DNA from: Pontederia crassipes
Lineage: Eukaryota > Streptophyta > Magnoliopsida > Commelinales > Pontederiaceae
Length of the DNA: 64,000 nucleotides
NCBI GenBank assembly: GCA_030549335.1
Contig: CM060195.1
Coordinates: 13,297,501-13,361,500, forward strand
Direction: 5' to 3'
The translations under genes and the position numbers were made by a program. Every line of letters starts with the position of its first letter. Position 1 is the first letter of the stretch. This document shows, piece after piece, positions 47,990 to 59,646 of this stretch. The notes beneath the pieces are model-generated. The model searched no databases, was not told the origin of the DNA, and was given only the letters and a program-made list of their open reading frames with translations.

Positions 47990-48560
47990 CCCTTATGTGA
48001 GGTGCCGTGAAACACTTCGATCGCAGCCGCTTCTTTCAGATCAAGTGGTTGGCGAATGCAGAGTAAATCAGCGCGTCCAAAGGAAATCGACGGGCATAGA
48101 TAGCGACACTCTCTCTCTTCTCTGCCCCCTCGGACGCTCTCTCTCTCTCTCTGCTCTCTCTTTTCTCTCCTCTGATCACCGCGATCTGCATCACCATCAT
48201 CCTTGCTTCCTCCCATCGCCGCCACCACAGATTTGCGAGCTCCGCGATGTCGTTCTTGCTTTTCTCACACGTTGCTGCCATTGATCGCTCGTCCTCCTCT
48301 CTGAGCACTGCCGATGCACCTGATCTGCGACCCCATGCGTCCTCTCTCTCCCCCTCTTTCTCACCCTTCCTCCGCATTGCATCCCCGATCCACCGATCCG
48401 TTGCGCCACTGTCCCCATCCTCTCATCCTCTGCGTCCCCGATCTCTCGTCCTCCTCTCCGAGTGCCACTGACGTGCCCGATATGCGACCCCTACATCCTC
48501 TCTCTCTCCCCCCTTCTTTCTCCCCCTTCCTTCGCCCCTGTCTTCGATTCAAAAGATGAT
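47990..48560. repeat. GC/CT-rich island with a 157-bp-offset direct duplication
   Basis: A segment starting CTCGTCCTCCTCTC at 48288 recurs at 48445. Both copies continue through CGA.CC..C..CCTCTCTCTC and TTTCTC.CCCTTCCT. CT microsatellite runs occupy 48110-48160. Open frames on both strands are short and low-complexity, without motifs. It may be the leader of a decayed gene or a captured fragment; I cannot tell. Confidence 0.7.
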
Positions 48561-50093
48561 TTTCAATCCACATCCTTAAGTTGTATTCACAAGTTCGAGC
48601 ATTCATATTTTTCAAGATATGTATTTAAATGTTGCGACTCATATTAATTATATAATATCCCAAGTTCAAACACACAATAGAGATACTTTTATTTATTGTG
48701 ACATGATACACATACAATGTACGGAGAAATCTAAATGGTTCATGCTTGGGGTTCAATTGATCCTCTTATTTTCTCACTTTTTTTGTGTTAATTAACCCTC
48801 TTTTTATTTTTCATGGGGTTCAACTAACACTTTTTTAGTTTTTGTTTGAATGATATAGAAAGGAAGCTACTTTTCATTCCCTCTCTTCTGAATTTGATCT
48901 AAGTTTACAATGCACCAATGCTTAAACTAGAATTCTATCAAACATGTTAACTCGACTTATGGTATAATTTTAAAGCATAAGTTATTTCCAACTTCTCTCC
49001 TAACTTTCAGATCCATTGGATTGTAATAGCATAAATAGATAAAAGAAAATCATAACACTTCTAAGAAGTCCCTTTCCGATAATATGTGAACATGCATCTT
49101 ATGGTATATATGTTGCATATGATATCATTCATGTAACCATAACATGCTCAAATTCTCATAATAAAAATGATTAATAGATAATGATTTCATTCAATACAAT
49201 TGGATGTAATAAGCACACACAAAAGCAAACATATGACTAAACTCGACTAGACTTAGTACAAATTAGTGGACTCACATACCCAAACACTGGCATCAAAACA
49301 TAGGACACACAACTAAAATCAGATATGCCCATTTATCCCAAACTTAAACTGAAAATTGTCCTTAATATTTCAAATAATTCAAAACAATATTAGGTTTAAG
49401 ATAAAGAAAACTGACATGTTCACTATGAGGGAGAGAACACTCACTAGTCATCGTGCTCAACTTGTCAGGCACTAATTCTATGAATCATGGTGTAAATCTC
49501 CTCTTGATGTGTCTGTATTCTATAGTGAGCATACATGCATTTATTAACAAAGTTATTTATTCAATATTAAAAACAAATTTCCCTAAAAACGATGAGAAAA
49601 AATCTTGGATCACCTCCTAGGAACTGCTTTTGTTTAATGTCATTGATTTGAGGATCATTGAGGTGATCGATCATGAAGCTCCAACACTTTCTTTCCTTTC
49701 AAGTTCTTCATTTAATAAGTAAAGATTCAGTCTTTGACCATTGGCAATAATGGTCCCATAGTCTTGATTATAATTCAAGATACATGATATATTTAGTGGA
49801 TTTTAAGCATATTTAGGATCTACTATTGGTACCATAGTTTTTAGCTTTGATGCAATTTGTTTGGACCCAAAGGAAATTAATACTTATTTGATGGCTAAGA
49901 TGTGATATATATGATTTTCCATAAGGAAGTTATGATGCATTATTACTCTTGATAATGATTATGTAATAGTTGTGAATTGAACATAAGGAATGCTCTTATG
50001 ATTTATGAACTGGATATGAAAATGATAACTGAGAATGGGCTTAATATGAATGTTTAGCATTTGACGTTGAAATGAATATGAAAATTAATAGAA
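48561..50093. other. AT-rich stretch, nothing recognised
   Basis: No coding motif, terminal repeat or RNA gene could be supported. Confidence 0.6.
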
Positions 50094-50103
50094 ATGATTT
50101 TTG

Positions 50104-51391
50104 GAGTAAATTTTAGGGCCTAGCCTCCTCGTCGTCGCGCCCGCCACCAGTGACTGAGCAACAATGGCCGCGGTGGTTGCGTTATTGATGAGGGAGACTG
50201 CACCATCGGTGGCGGCATTGACGAGTTCCGCGATGACACGGTGGGACCGAAGGATGGCAGACTGTAGGTGGCGGAAGTAGAATTCATCGGCGCTACGCGA
50301 GGAATGACTGCTGCCACCAGAGCTAGGCAGTGATAATAGAAGAGGGGAAACTGCCAAAGCTATTGTCATTGACGTGGGCCATAGAGAGGTTGTGATGGGC
50401 GAACTCCTCGGTGATCTCGACAGGTGTGATGAAAGGGGGACGAATGCGGATGTGCTTGGCCATGAGACCGTTGATGTCATTGTCTTTGTCGGAGCTCCGA
50501 CGGTGGTTCTCGGTTATTCTGCCGGTGTGAGAACGATTGTGACATCTCCTTCTTCCCCCTCTTCACACTACCTTCCATTCCGACGTCCTTCCTATTGGCC
50601 TCAATTCTCCCTGTTTTTTCATCTCCTCCTCACTCCACCGCTCCATGGGAGACGAGACATCGCTCCATTGACCGCCTACACCAACCGCGAGGGCGACGGG
50701 TGCATGAGGGAGGCCTCACAATCACCGTGATTGCTTCAAATGAGGGAGACGAGGATGAGCAGCAGCTGCAAGAGGCATTCGCAGTGTTCGACGTGGATGA
50801 CGATAGGAGGATCTCGGCCGAGGAGCTGCTCAGCAGGCTCTTGACGACGAGGGGTGCACGCTCGACAACTGCTAGAGGATGATCGATGGCGTTGACTTCA
50901 ATGGTGATGGCTTCGTCTGCTTTGACGATTTGGCTGCATGATGGACGTCTGGAGGCAAGCATCGCCAGCCCCTAATGGCAGCAGAAGTCGTCCGGGAAAT
51001 GGAGCTAGGGCTTGGAGAATGAGAGGTCATCCTTGGCGGGGGGACACGAGAGATTGCCAGCCGTGCCCTAGTGGTCTGCTTGCCTCAGGGCGACATCAGG
51101 TAGCAAGATGAGTGACGTATGACACTCGCTGTCGCTCTATTGCTGGAGGCGGGTGCGGTAGCGAGGAAGCTAGGCATGATGCGAGTGGAGCGGTACCCAC
51201 ATGGCATCTGACGAGTCGGACATACGTGGTGGCGTCCACGTATGCGATCGATCGGCAAACTAGCTATAAGCGGTCATGATGACCATGAGTGGAAGATTCT
51301 AAAAGTTGGATGACTTTCATGTTAGAAATCAAAGGTGGGTGACCTTACTAGGGATACTCTATAAGTTGAGTGACCATCTCGAAATTTACTC
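50104..51391 (+). mobile_element. Pack-MULE-like element carrying host gene sequence
   Basis: The termini GAGTAAATTT and AAATTTACTC are exact inverted repeats, and the 10-bp direct repeat ATGATTTTTG flanks them at 50094-50103 and 51392-51401. The right 130-150 bp is clearly related to the right arm of the MITE at 8701-9413 (shared GGTCA.GATGACC, GATTCTAAA.GTT, TGGATGAC and GGGTGACCTTA motifs). The left arm beyond the first 11 bases is not. The 1.0-kb interior is GC-rich, unlike its AT-rich surroundings, and contains an EF-hand gene fragment. Mutator-like elements that carry host gene pieces are known as Pack-MULEs. Confidence 0.8.
50740..50990 (+). pseudogene. Captured EF-hand (calmodulin-like) gene fragment
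   Basis: In one frame the sequence reads EQQLQEAFAVFDVDDDRRIS followed by AEELL. Its loop, 50790-50825, has the DxDxD...E spacing of a calcium-binding EF-hand, but arginine replaces the usual glycine at position 6. After a frameshift near 50840 and one in-frame TAG, the second loop at 50894-50929 (DFNGDGFVCFDD) is read, preceded by RMIDGV. Paired loops with this linker are typical of plant calmodulin-like proteins, small calcium sensors. With a shift, a stop and no start context it is a fragment only. A further GC-rich block at 50110-50500 may come from another gene; I do not recognise it. Confidence 0.8.
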
Positions 51392-51401
51392 ATGATTTTT
51401 G

Positions 51402-54009
51402 GACTATGCCATATGTTAAGAATATGTGTCATTATGTTTAGATGCATTGATTGTGAAAATTTATCAAAAACTTAAACTTTTCATAATGACCTATGATTTG
51501 GTTGAAAAAATTGGATAACCAAAATAGAAAGCTCAAATGTTCGAAGTCATCGGTAGAAAATAATTGTAGCTTTTTTAATGTCTGAATATCTCAGACCAGA
51601 CAACTAAAAAGCCAAACATTGTGAACCTTACTCGCTTGTAAAATTGATGTCTTGGAACGGACATCCAAAATGTTGCACATTATGACCTATCATGAATATG
51701 ACAATTTGAACAAAACATTGTCCTTTTCGGGTATCTGAAGTTCCTAAGGTCGAGATCGGACAATTTCTATTCAAGAAAGATCAGACATCCACCTAACCTT
51801 TTCGAACAATATTCCTAAACTGATTTTGTAACATGTAGATGACCTTTCTTTAATCTGGACAATCTTCAACAATTAGAACATCTGGACAAAAACTTTTGCA
51901 TATATGAAAGTAGAGAAAATGAACCTTCGATTTCATAATTCAAATAACCAAATTCAATCCTTTTTATTCCAAATTTACCATATGACTTATAATATTGATT
52001 AGGACATTCCTTTTTTTCGCATATGTTTTAATTTGGTCTATTATGACCAAAAGATAACAAGAAGGCTAAGAAAAAATAAAAGAAGAAAGATGTGCGTTGC
52101 TATTGTCTACACCTATGTAAGGAGAACTAAAAATACTAAAGTTTTAACAGAAGAACATGTAGTGAAATTAAAGGTAAAATAATGAACCTCATGAAAGCAA
52201 AATATTGTAAGCCACTATTCTAATTGTGTAAGAGCCCTCTACCTTAAGCAACGAAAAGTTCATAGAAGAGTTATGCATCCTTTTCTTAAGTGAAGATATG
52301 TAGTGTGGCACTAATTTTGACCTTACAACATAGATTGTATCATGACACACCATAAAATGAGAGTTATACTAACTAAATGAAAGATGAATGAAAAAATGAA
52401 ATGAAATATTAAATGATGATGATGATGAAAGGATAGTATGATAAACAAAGAATAATAATGAATCCTTTTAAAAAATGAAAGATGAGATATTACAATTATT
52501 AGATCCCTTTTCAAAGTAAAAGATGAATCAACTTATGATGATTATGAATTATCCAAGATGTGACTTTTTATCATGGTCAAATATTGATCCTTTTATCACC
52601 ATCTATTTGATGTCCAAAGACGAATTAGAAAATCTTATGATTATGTGAAGCAAATGCATTTCATTGTTCCTATTTTGTGTTGATTTTTATGAATATAAGT
52701 TAAATCCTTTTGTTCATCACGGCTTTTGTCTAAAAAATCTATCTTATGATAACTTATATTATTATCACATTAAGCCTTGTATTTAAGAAAGGATTGCCTT
52801 CCTGATCCCCCTAGGATGACCGATTGATGTGTGGGTGTAGGGACATTTGCTCGGTTAGCGTATGCACATAAATAAATATCTTTTATTATTACTACCATCA
52901 TCATCATCATCTTGATTCTGTATATGAGAGTATATGTCATATTAGACTTTGGATGCTTATTATGAGATATTTTATGTACATTGAATGATGATGTTCAACT
53001 TATGCAGTTGTGACTATCAAGTTTTTTTATTTATGTAATCTTTTATTTTAGCTCCCGCGTTTATGTTTTGAAATGTAATATTTTGTTCGTATGTACATCT
53101 CCATGAAAGAGCTCCATCACATGCATGAAGATTGTCAAATTCTAGAGTATTACACTACATGGCAATTGAGAAATTACTGAGGACAATTTAATAAGCAAGC
53201 TAAATTTTAAATAATTATTCTAACTTTACTTATGTTAGAATTTTAAATCTCTAAGAACATATTTAACCTATGAGAACAGATTTTCTATATTTAAATTATT
53301 TTTAATTAAAACTTCAAGTCTCGAGTCATCAAAATAGAGGCATTTGAAAAGACAGTCTATCAATGTATGCTTATTAGAATTTGAATTATTTGTGACAAAC
53401 TTTCATACTTTTAGTTGATTACAGGATAAAAGTCCTTACTAAATGCATTTCCTAAGCCCTAATGATTTCTCCTACATTTTTCATTTCTTATTATTTAGTT
53501 CCTTTAGTTTATGTCACTATTTAAAATTAGAAAATATAAAAAATATATTTATTTACTTTTTGAAATTTAACTAAAAATATATTTATTTCCATTTTTAAAT
53601 TTAACTTTCACTTCCTTTTTAAAAAAGTATAAATTAGTTTAGTTTACTGAAAATAGTCATAGTCCAATTTTTGGAATTCGTTCTTTTTTTAATTCAATGT
53701 ATGATATCAAAACTTCTATAGCTAGAGCCACAGTCGTGTAAATAGGTCCGCAAAATTTTAACTTTTTTGGGAAAAGGTGTTCAAGTGGGTGAACATTTAT
53801 GATTCATTTACATGAAATGTATATTTCTTAATCCCTAACCAATAAACATAAGACATTAATTCTCAATTATTTTATGTGATGCACATTACATCACTACACG
53901 ATCATGATTTTAACTAAAGGATGCTATAATAAATAATTATCTAATTAAATTGGTACATGTTGAATTTATTGGACATAAAGATTTATGCATATATACATGA
54001 TAATAATAT
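51402..54009. other. AT-rich stretch, nothing recognised
   Basis: Short GAT/ATG simple repeats near 52413-52430 and CAT repeats near 52900. No gene supported. Confidence 0.6.
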
Positions 54010-57000
54010 TGTAACGCCCTCATATCATCTTTGTCACGTGACAAGACCCAACTTGAGGTTCTTTAACCAAATATAATCAATAAGGATGCTATCAACTATG
54101 TAATGCTTTGACTAAAATTATGAGTTTGATTAGCTCTTTAACCAGAATATTATGTAAGCGAAGACTCGATGACAATAAATATGGAAAGTCCAATAAAGTC
54201 TCTAATATAAATTAATAATGGAAATAATTATCCATAATACTAATGATCATCAAGAGTAGAGCAAAAGTCTAATAGATAAAACTAACTTCATATATGTATG
54301 ACAAGTTAACATCTAATAACCATGAAATAAAATAGTCTAAGACACAACCATGTGCATTGGACCATCACGAACATCATCAGTCGCTTGAGCTCATCCTTGA
54401 TTGTTCTCATTATCTACAGAATCAATGTAGAGAAAATAATAACCCATGAACTTTGTAGTCCAATAGGTGAATAATAGATCAATGGATAAATACTAATAAT
54501 AAATAAGCATGAGATTAATGTAATCATAAGCATCAATGAAATAGTTAGTGGAAAGGGAATTAATGACATACTTGATAAGAATCAATGGAACATATTGATG
54601 CTATGCTCTAGATAAGATCAATGGACCTAATAAATGTTATACTTTGATCAATGGAAAAATCAATGTCATACTCTGATTATGATCAATACATGAAACGATG
54701 CAATACTCTGAGTGAAATCAGTGTAGCAATCATATAGTTCCATGCTCTAGATCAATGTATCATCTATGAAATATCAATAATAAACGTTTTGATTACAATG
54801 ATATGTCATGTAGTTTATGAGGTTAGTGATTGTTCACATCATGGTGAATCATCCTCACTATAGGGGAAGGTGTAATATCCCAAATTTAATTCACATATAA
54901 TAACTTTGGCTAATCATTCGCATCCCTTTTGGGTGCATAAAAATTATGATATTAATTTTGATGCATCCCTTATGAGTCTAGTTTTAGTGAGCTTTGTAAT
55001 CAAATTATTTATTTGTCTGTAGAGAAAAGTTTGTTCGCTTCTTTAAGGTTCTATCATTCTGTCCGTTGAGACTATTACTTGATTTTGTAAATTATGTGGT
55101 AGATTTAATATGTATGGAATTAATTGATAATTTATGGTTGTATAGATACTGGTGTTAGGTTCCATTTACAGTTGGAATCACTCGAAAAGGATCTGTCTAA
55201 TGAAAGTTATAAAATTCTAACTAAACCTCCCTTAGTCTTTCATAATGCAACTTAGGGCAGATCATGTTAGAATTTGTTAAATTTATAATTCTCAACCCGA
55301 AAGTATATAAAATCTAGAATTTTAATGAGTTACATCTCAGGAAGTCTGCTTTTAAATAAAATTGAAATTACAAGAACATGAGTTAATACCTATTTTATAT
55401 AAATGATAAACTTAAGGTCACTCAGTCTGTCACAACATAGAAACAACATGAAATTTGGGTTAATTGTTGATTTTTATGAGAACTAACCATAGGGAATATG
55501 AAACTTTTATAGATTAAGTTTTTCATAATCTAGAGTCAAATGAAATTGGAATCATTCGATTTTATTATTTATATCAAGATATATGAATTTTATTTCATTA
55601 TGCAATCTGCCAAGGTAGATGAACTATGATTGACCAATTAATTAAGTTATAGTACTAAAGGCATGAGGGGTATATAGAATTGATCATTGTTGCGTCCATG
55701 TAAGAAATATTAGTTTGCACACTATAGTATTGATAAGAACGTTATAGGATCGGAATAATAATAAAGGAAAGGAAAAATAAAAAGTAATTTGATATCACTT
55801 ATGTCAAGTAAGTTGATTTTTCATACTTTATGTATTCACCTCTTTTGAATTCGGTGTGGCATTGATTGTAATATGTGTTGAATATATGTTTTTGGATAAC
55901 TTCTTATGAATAGTATATTTGGAATGATTGACCAATTGATTGTACATTTTAAAAAGCATATATGATATCTTATGAATTGATTTTGAGAAATGCAATAATG
56001 AAAATTATATATGAATGATTGTTTGATTGTGCATTTTAAAAGCATATGTGATATAACATGAATGGATTCGAGAAGTGCAATCATGTTCCATTTGAAATAG
56101 TGTTTGATATTATTCATCTTCTGATATTTGAGATATAATTGTTATACGATGAATCATGCATCTACATCTGTCTGTATCATGCATATGGTTGTTTCTAATA
56201 TTTTTCAGATCAGTATAGCCCTTTGGATCGTGCTAGCCCATAATCTTAATAGGGTTTAACTCCTTTGATGTGAAGGTATTGAGAGTAGTTGTTACTCTCG
56301 TGTCCTTTTGTTAAGATATCGAGAGAGTTTGTTATGTGTATTATATATGTGTTATTTTGTAATGTAAGAAGGCAAAGTCATTTTATAAAATGTAAAGTTC
56401 AAGGAAATTAGTGTGCTCTGAAACGATCATCACAAATTTTGTAATTTGTTTAATGATATGATTTTATTCCTTATGCTTTATATATATAAGAGAATTTTTT
56501 ATCATGTTTCCACAATCTTTTGTTATTTTATTTGATTGTTCATAATAAGTCGTGAAACTTTAGTTTAAATCATGATTTAAGTTGGGACGTGACATAGGGT
56601 ATCTTGTTTCACTACACGATGAAGAGAAATCGTGCAATGGAGACATGTCAAAACCCATGCCCCAGGCCCCCAACAGGGCGACGAACAATACAATGCCATG
56701 AGCTCCCATCAACCCATAACATGGTCACTCAAGCTTTTATCAACTTTATTAATTAATTAGGTTCTCATCTTCACCGAGATTGAGTTTTCAGAACATACAA
56801 TGCAATATGATACGATAGATCAATATTTCAATGGGATTAGATGGATCAAGTATCATGAGTCAGCATTAAAATATTAATAATAGGTACACAATTAAATATA
56901 ACATGCTTCGGTAGAGCCCGGGCCAGGTTCATCAATAGTCGATGCCTCTGTTGTAGCTCGAGCCATGCGTATGACCTAGGCTTGGCCTAAGCAGGACTCT

Positions 57001-57828
57001 ACATAATGGCCAATATCGATTCGGACCGGTTTACAAGGTATCTAGTTCGGGTACGCGACGATGTCAAGCGCGGGCCGATCAACATGGAAACCAGGTCGAG
57101 TTCATTGTTGGCCCAATGACAATTATACTTTGGCTGAGTTCTACAAACCTGGGCCGCGTCCATCAGTTTCGGCGAAACCGTGGCCGTGCAGGCATGTTTT
57201 CAACGCGGATTCACCGGAATAAACCTCTTATGCATGGAGTAAATTCATGTATCGACTCTTGGGTATAGGAGACAATGATTGGACTCTAATTGAACCTAAG
57301 AATGTGCAAATATATTGTTAAGATCGATACAAAGATTGATCCAACGATTCACCTGCCTCTGAGAGCTTTCCCTGCGGTTTTGATCTATTTTTCCGAGTTC
57401 TTCTCGCTCGATCTCTTCGTCAGCCATTTTAGATTAACCTCCAACCTCAAAAGTCCTTTGTCCCTACACCTCATCATCTGCTGTCCACGAGATTTGAGGT
57501 AGAAAATCAAGAGAATATGAGTCAAGAAAAACAACAATCGAAAACATCAGAAAAGGTGCAACCATGGTCGTTCACCTTGGTTTGAGTTCTCCGGCGAACT
57601 GCAGCAGTCTCGGGCTCTAGGATGCCTAGGGTCATGCACAAGGTGGGGAGGACAAAAGAGAGGAAGATTAGAGGAGTTTTGGATGAAGAAATGTTTATAT
57701 AGGATAGGGGTTGAAAGATAAGTATGTTATAATTTTCCCCACATGAACTCCTCTTCTAATTTAATCTCCAATCAAATATTTGGTTTTATCCTTTCATAAG
57801 TTAATTTTCTATTAGGAGACGTGCTACA
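54010..57828 (-). mobile_element. Gypsy solo LTR (minus strand) interrupted by another LTR
   Basis: Plus-strand view: it starts TGTAACGCCC at 54010 and ends GTGCTACA at 57828, and AATAT flanks it on both sides (54005-54009 and 57829-57833). On the minus strand the end GGGCGTTACA and the GGTCTTGTCACGT stretch before it match the end of the LTR at 59647-61734. Its own length after removing the nested 1.72-kb LTR is about 2095 bp, almost the same as the 2088 bp of that LTR. A TATA-like TATATAAACA (minus) lies near 57695. No primer-binding site adjoins 54010. A second AATAT after CA at 57775 makes the right border slightly uncertain. Confidence 0.72.
54871..56594 (+). mobile_element. Nested chromovirus-like solo LTR
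   Basis: It starts TGTAATATCCCAAA at 54871 and ends GGGACGTGACA at 56594. Large parts match 19430-21548: the AGTCTAGTTTTA, GGAATCACTCGAAAAGG and TCACCTCTTTTGAATTCGGTGTG stretches and the whole tail from TTTTTCAG onward. It is shorter, lacking the tandem block found there at 20590-20890. TAGGG occurs at 54861-54865 and 56595-56599, but five bases separate the left copy from the TG start, so the target duplication is uncertain. Confidence 0.75.
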
Positions 57829-57996
57829 AATATCCTCTTACTACCTAAATATTATTCAATAACAAATATAATTAAAGTTTTTTTATAAGGTTTATGTGAC
57901 AACATGTTAATATATAAATAAGTCAGGTATGGGGCATCTAACAACTTTTGTTGGTTTCCTCTATCAAGTCATTAATTAATTATTAATATTTTATCA

Positions 57997-58018
57997 AATA
58001 ATAATAATAATAATAATA

Positions 58019-58096
<78 letters not shown>
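57997..58096. repeat. (AAT)n microsatellite
   Basis: About 100 bp of AAT repeats with one interruption near 58020. Confidence 0.96.
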
Positions 58097-58098
<2 letters not shown>

Positions 58099-58439
58099 GG
58101 AAATAAGTGTTAGGACAAATGTTTTTTTTTAAAAAATCAACATATCACTTTGTTAAAAGAATCACCATTTTGTTATTGAATTTGTTATAATTTCATGAAA
58201 CTATTTGTTATCACTATATTATTTTTAATATTGGATTTTTAATTATTTTTATTTATATTTTAAATTTAATATTTGTAGCTATAAATAGAGTATGGTTCAC
58301 TCGACAGTCTCTTTTAATTCGAAGAGCACTTGCGGACCTCTGAGTGAGGTCTATGTGTATTAAAAAAATATTATACATACATATATCTATGTATTTAAAT
58401 GCAAATACATATGCACTTTTTCTTAAGTACAAAAAATAT

Positions 58440-58440
<1 letters not shown>

Positions 58441-58495
<55 letters not shown>

Positions 58496-58500
58496 TATGT
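58441..58500. repeat. (TA)n microsatellite
   Basis: About 60 bp of TA with two C interruptions. The surrounding 57834-59646 stretch is AT-rich with no recognised gene. Confidence 0.95.
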
Positions 58501-59646
58501 TTATATATGTGGGTATGAAAAGTCATGTGACACCTTCTTAAAAAGAAATGTATTATCTAAATTATTTTTAAATACTTTTTTAAAAAATATAATTCTAAAT
58601 AAGGTAAATTACATTCACTACTTATATATATGTGTTATCAATATTTTTTAAGGCATACTTATACAATATATATGGTGATACCAAAAGTTTGTTGTAAAAT
58701 AATTACTAATTTAATTGAGTTTAAGCAATATGCGACCGAAAGTTTTACAACTAATATGTATCTAATGAATCTAAACGTCATCATGATCTAACGATCCTGA
58801 TTTGTCGATTGCATATTGGTTGTAAAAAATTGGTTGCATTCTACCTACACTCAATTTAATTTTTATTTTTATATTATCTATGTTACTAACTATGTATAAT
58901 TGATCAAATGTTTTCTCATAGGTATATATGTGTGTTTATATGCATGTGTTACAATGAAATCAGATATCATATTCAAATAAAATATTATATATATATATAT
59001 ATAAGCAGAGGTAAAAATTATCACACATGACATCTCATGAAAGTATTTATATTATTTATGCTAAGTATTTTAACTTTTATATTATTAACCTTTGATGTTA
59101 TCACGTAGTTAATAAAATGTATTCATCCATATTATTATACATATGAAAACTATGTTACCCTTTAACTACAAGATATTCCAATGAACTAATTTTATTATCA
59201 TAATTTAGTTTTTAACAATAAGATATTTTGATAAATTAATCACACAAGTAGAAACAAATCATGAAACTAATGTATACAATTATAATATTTTTACTATGAT
59301 AGATATTAATATATAAAATATATCATATATTTGTTAATAATTCTGTCATACATTAATTTTGCTAACTATTTATAAACCATATAAAAAATGCATGACAATT
59401 TAGTCCCTCATTTGAGATTCATCCCAAAGAAAAAAAAGAGAGATTATAAGATATAATGTTTGCAATGAGTTAAATTAATCCAAGGTTGGGCGAGAGACCC
59501 TCGGGGTTTACTTAAATAAAAACATTAAAACAAATTTTCTACCTTATTTTTGTTGTTACTTTTAAAAGTTCACCAATGTTATATATATATAGTCTTGTGA
59601 TAAATCTTAATGAACTTACTATATATATACGACACAATATTATATA

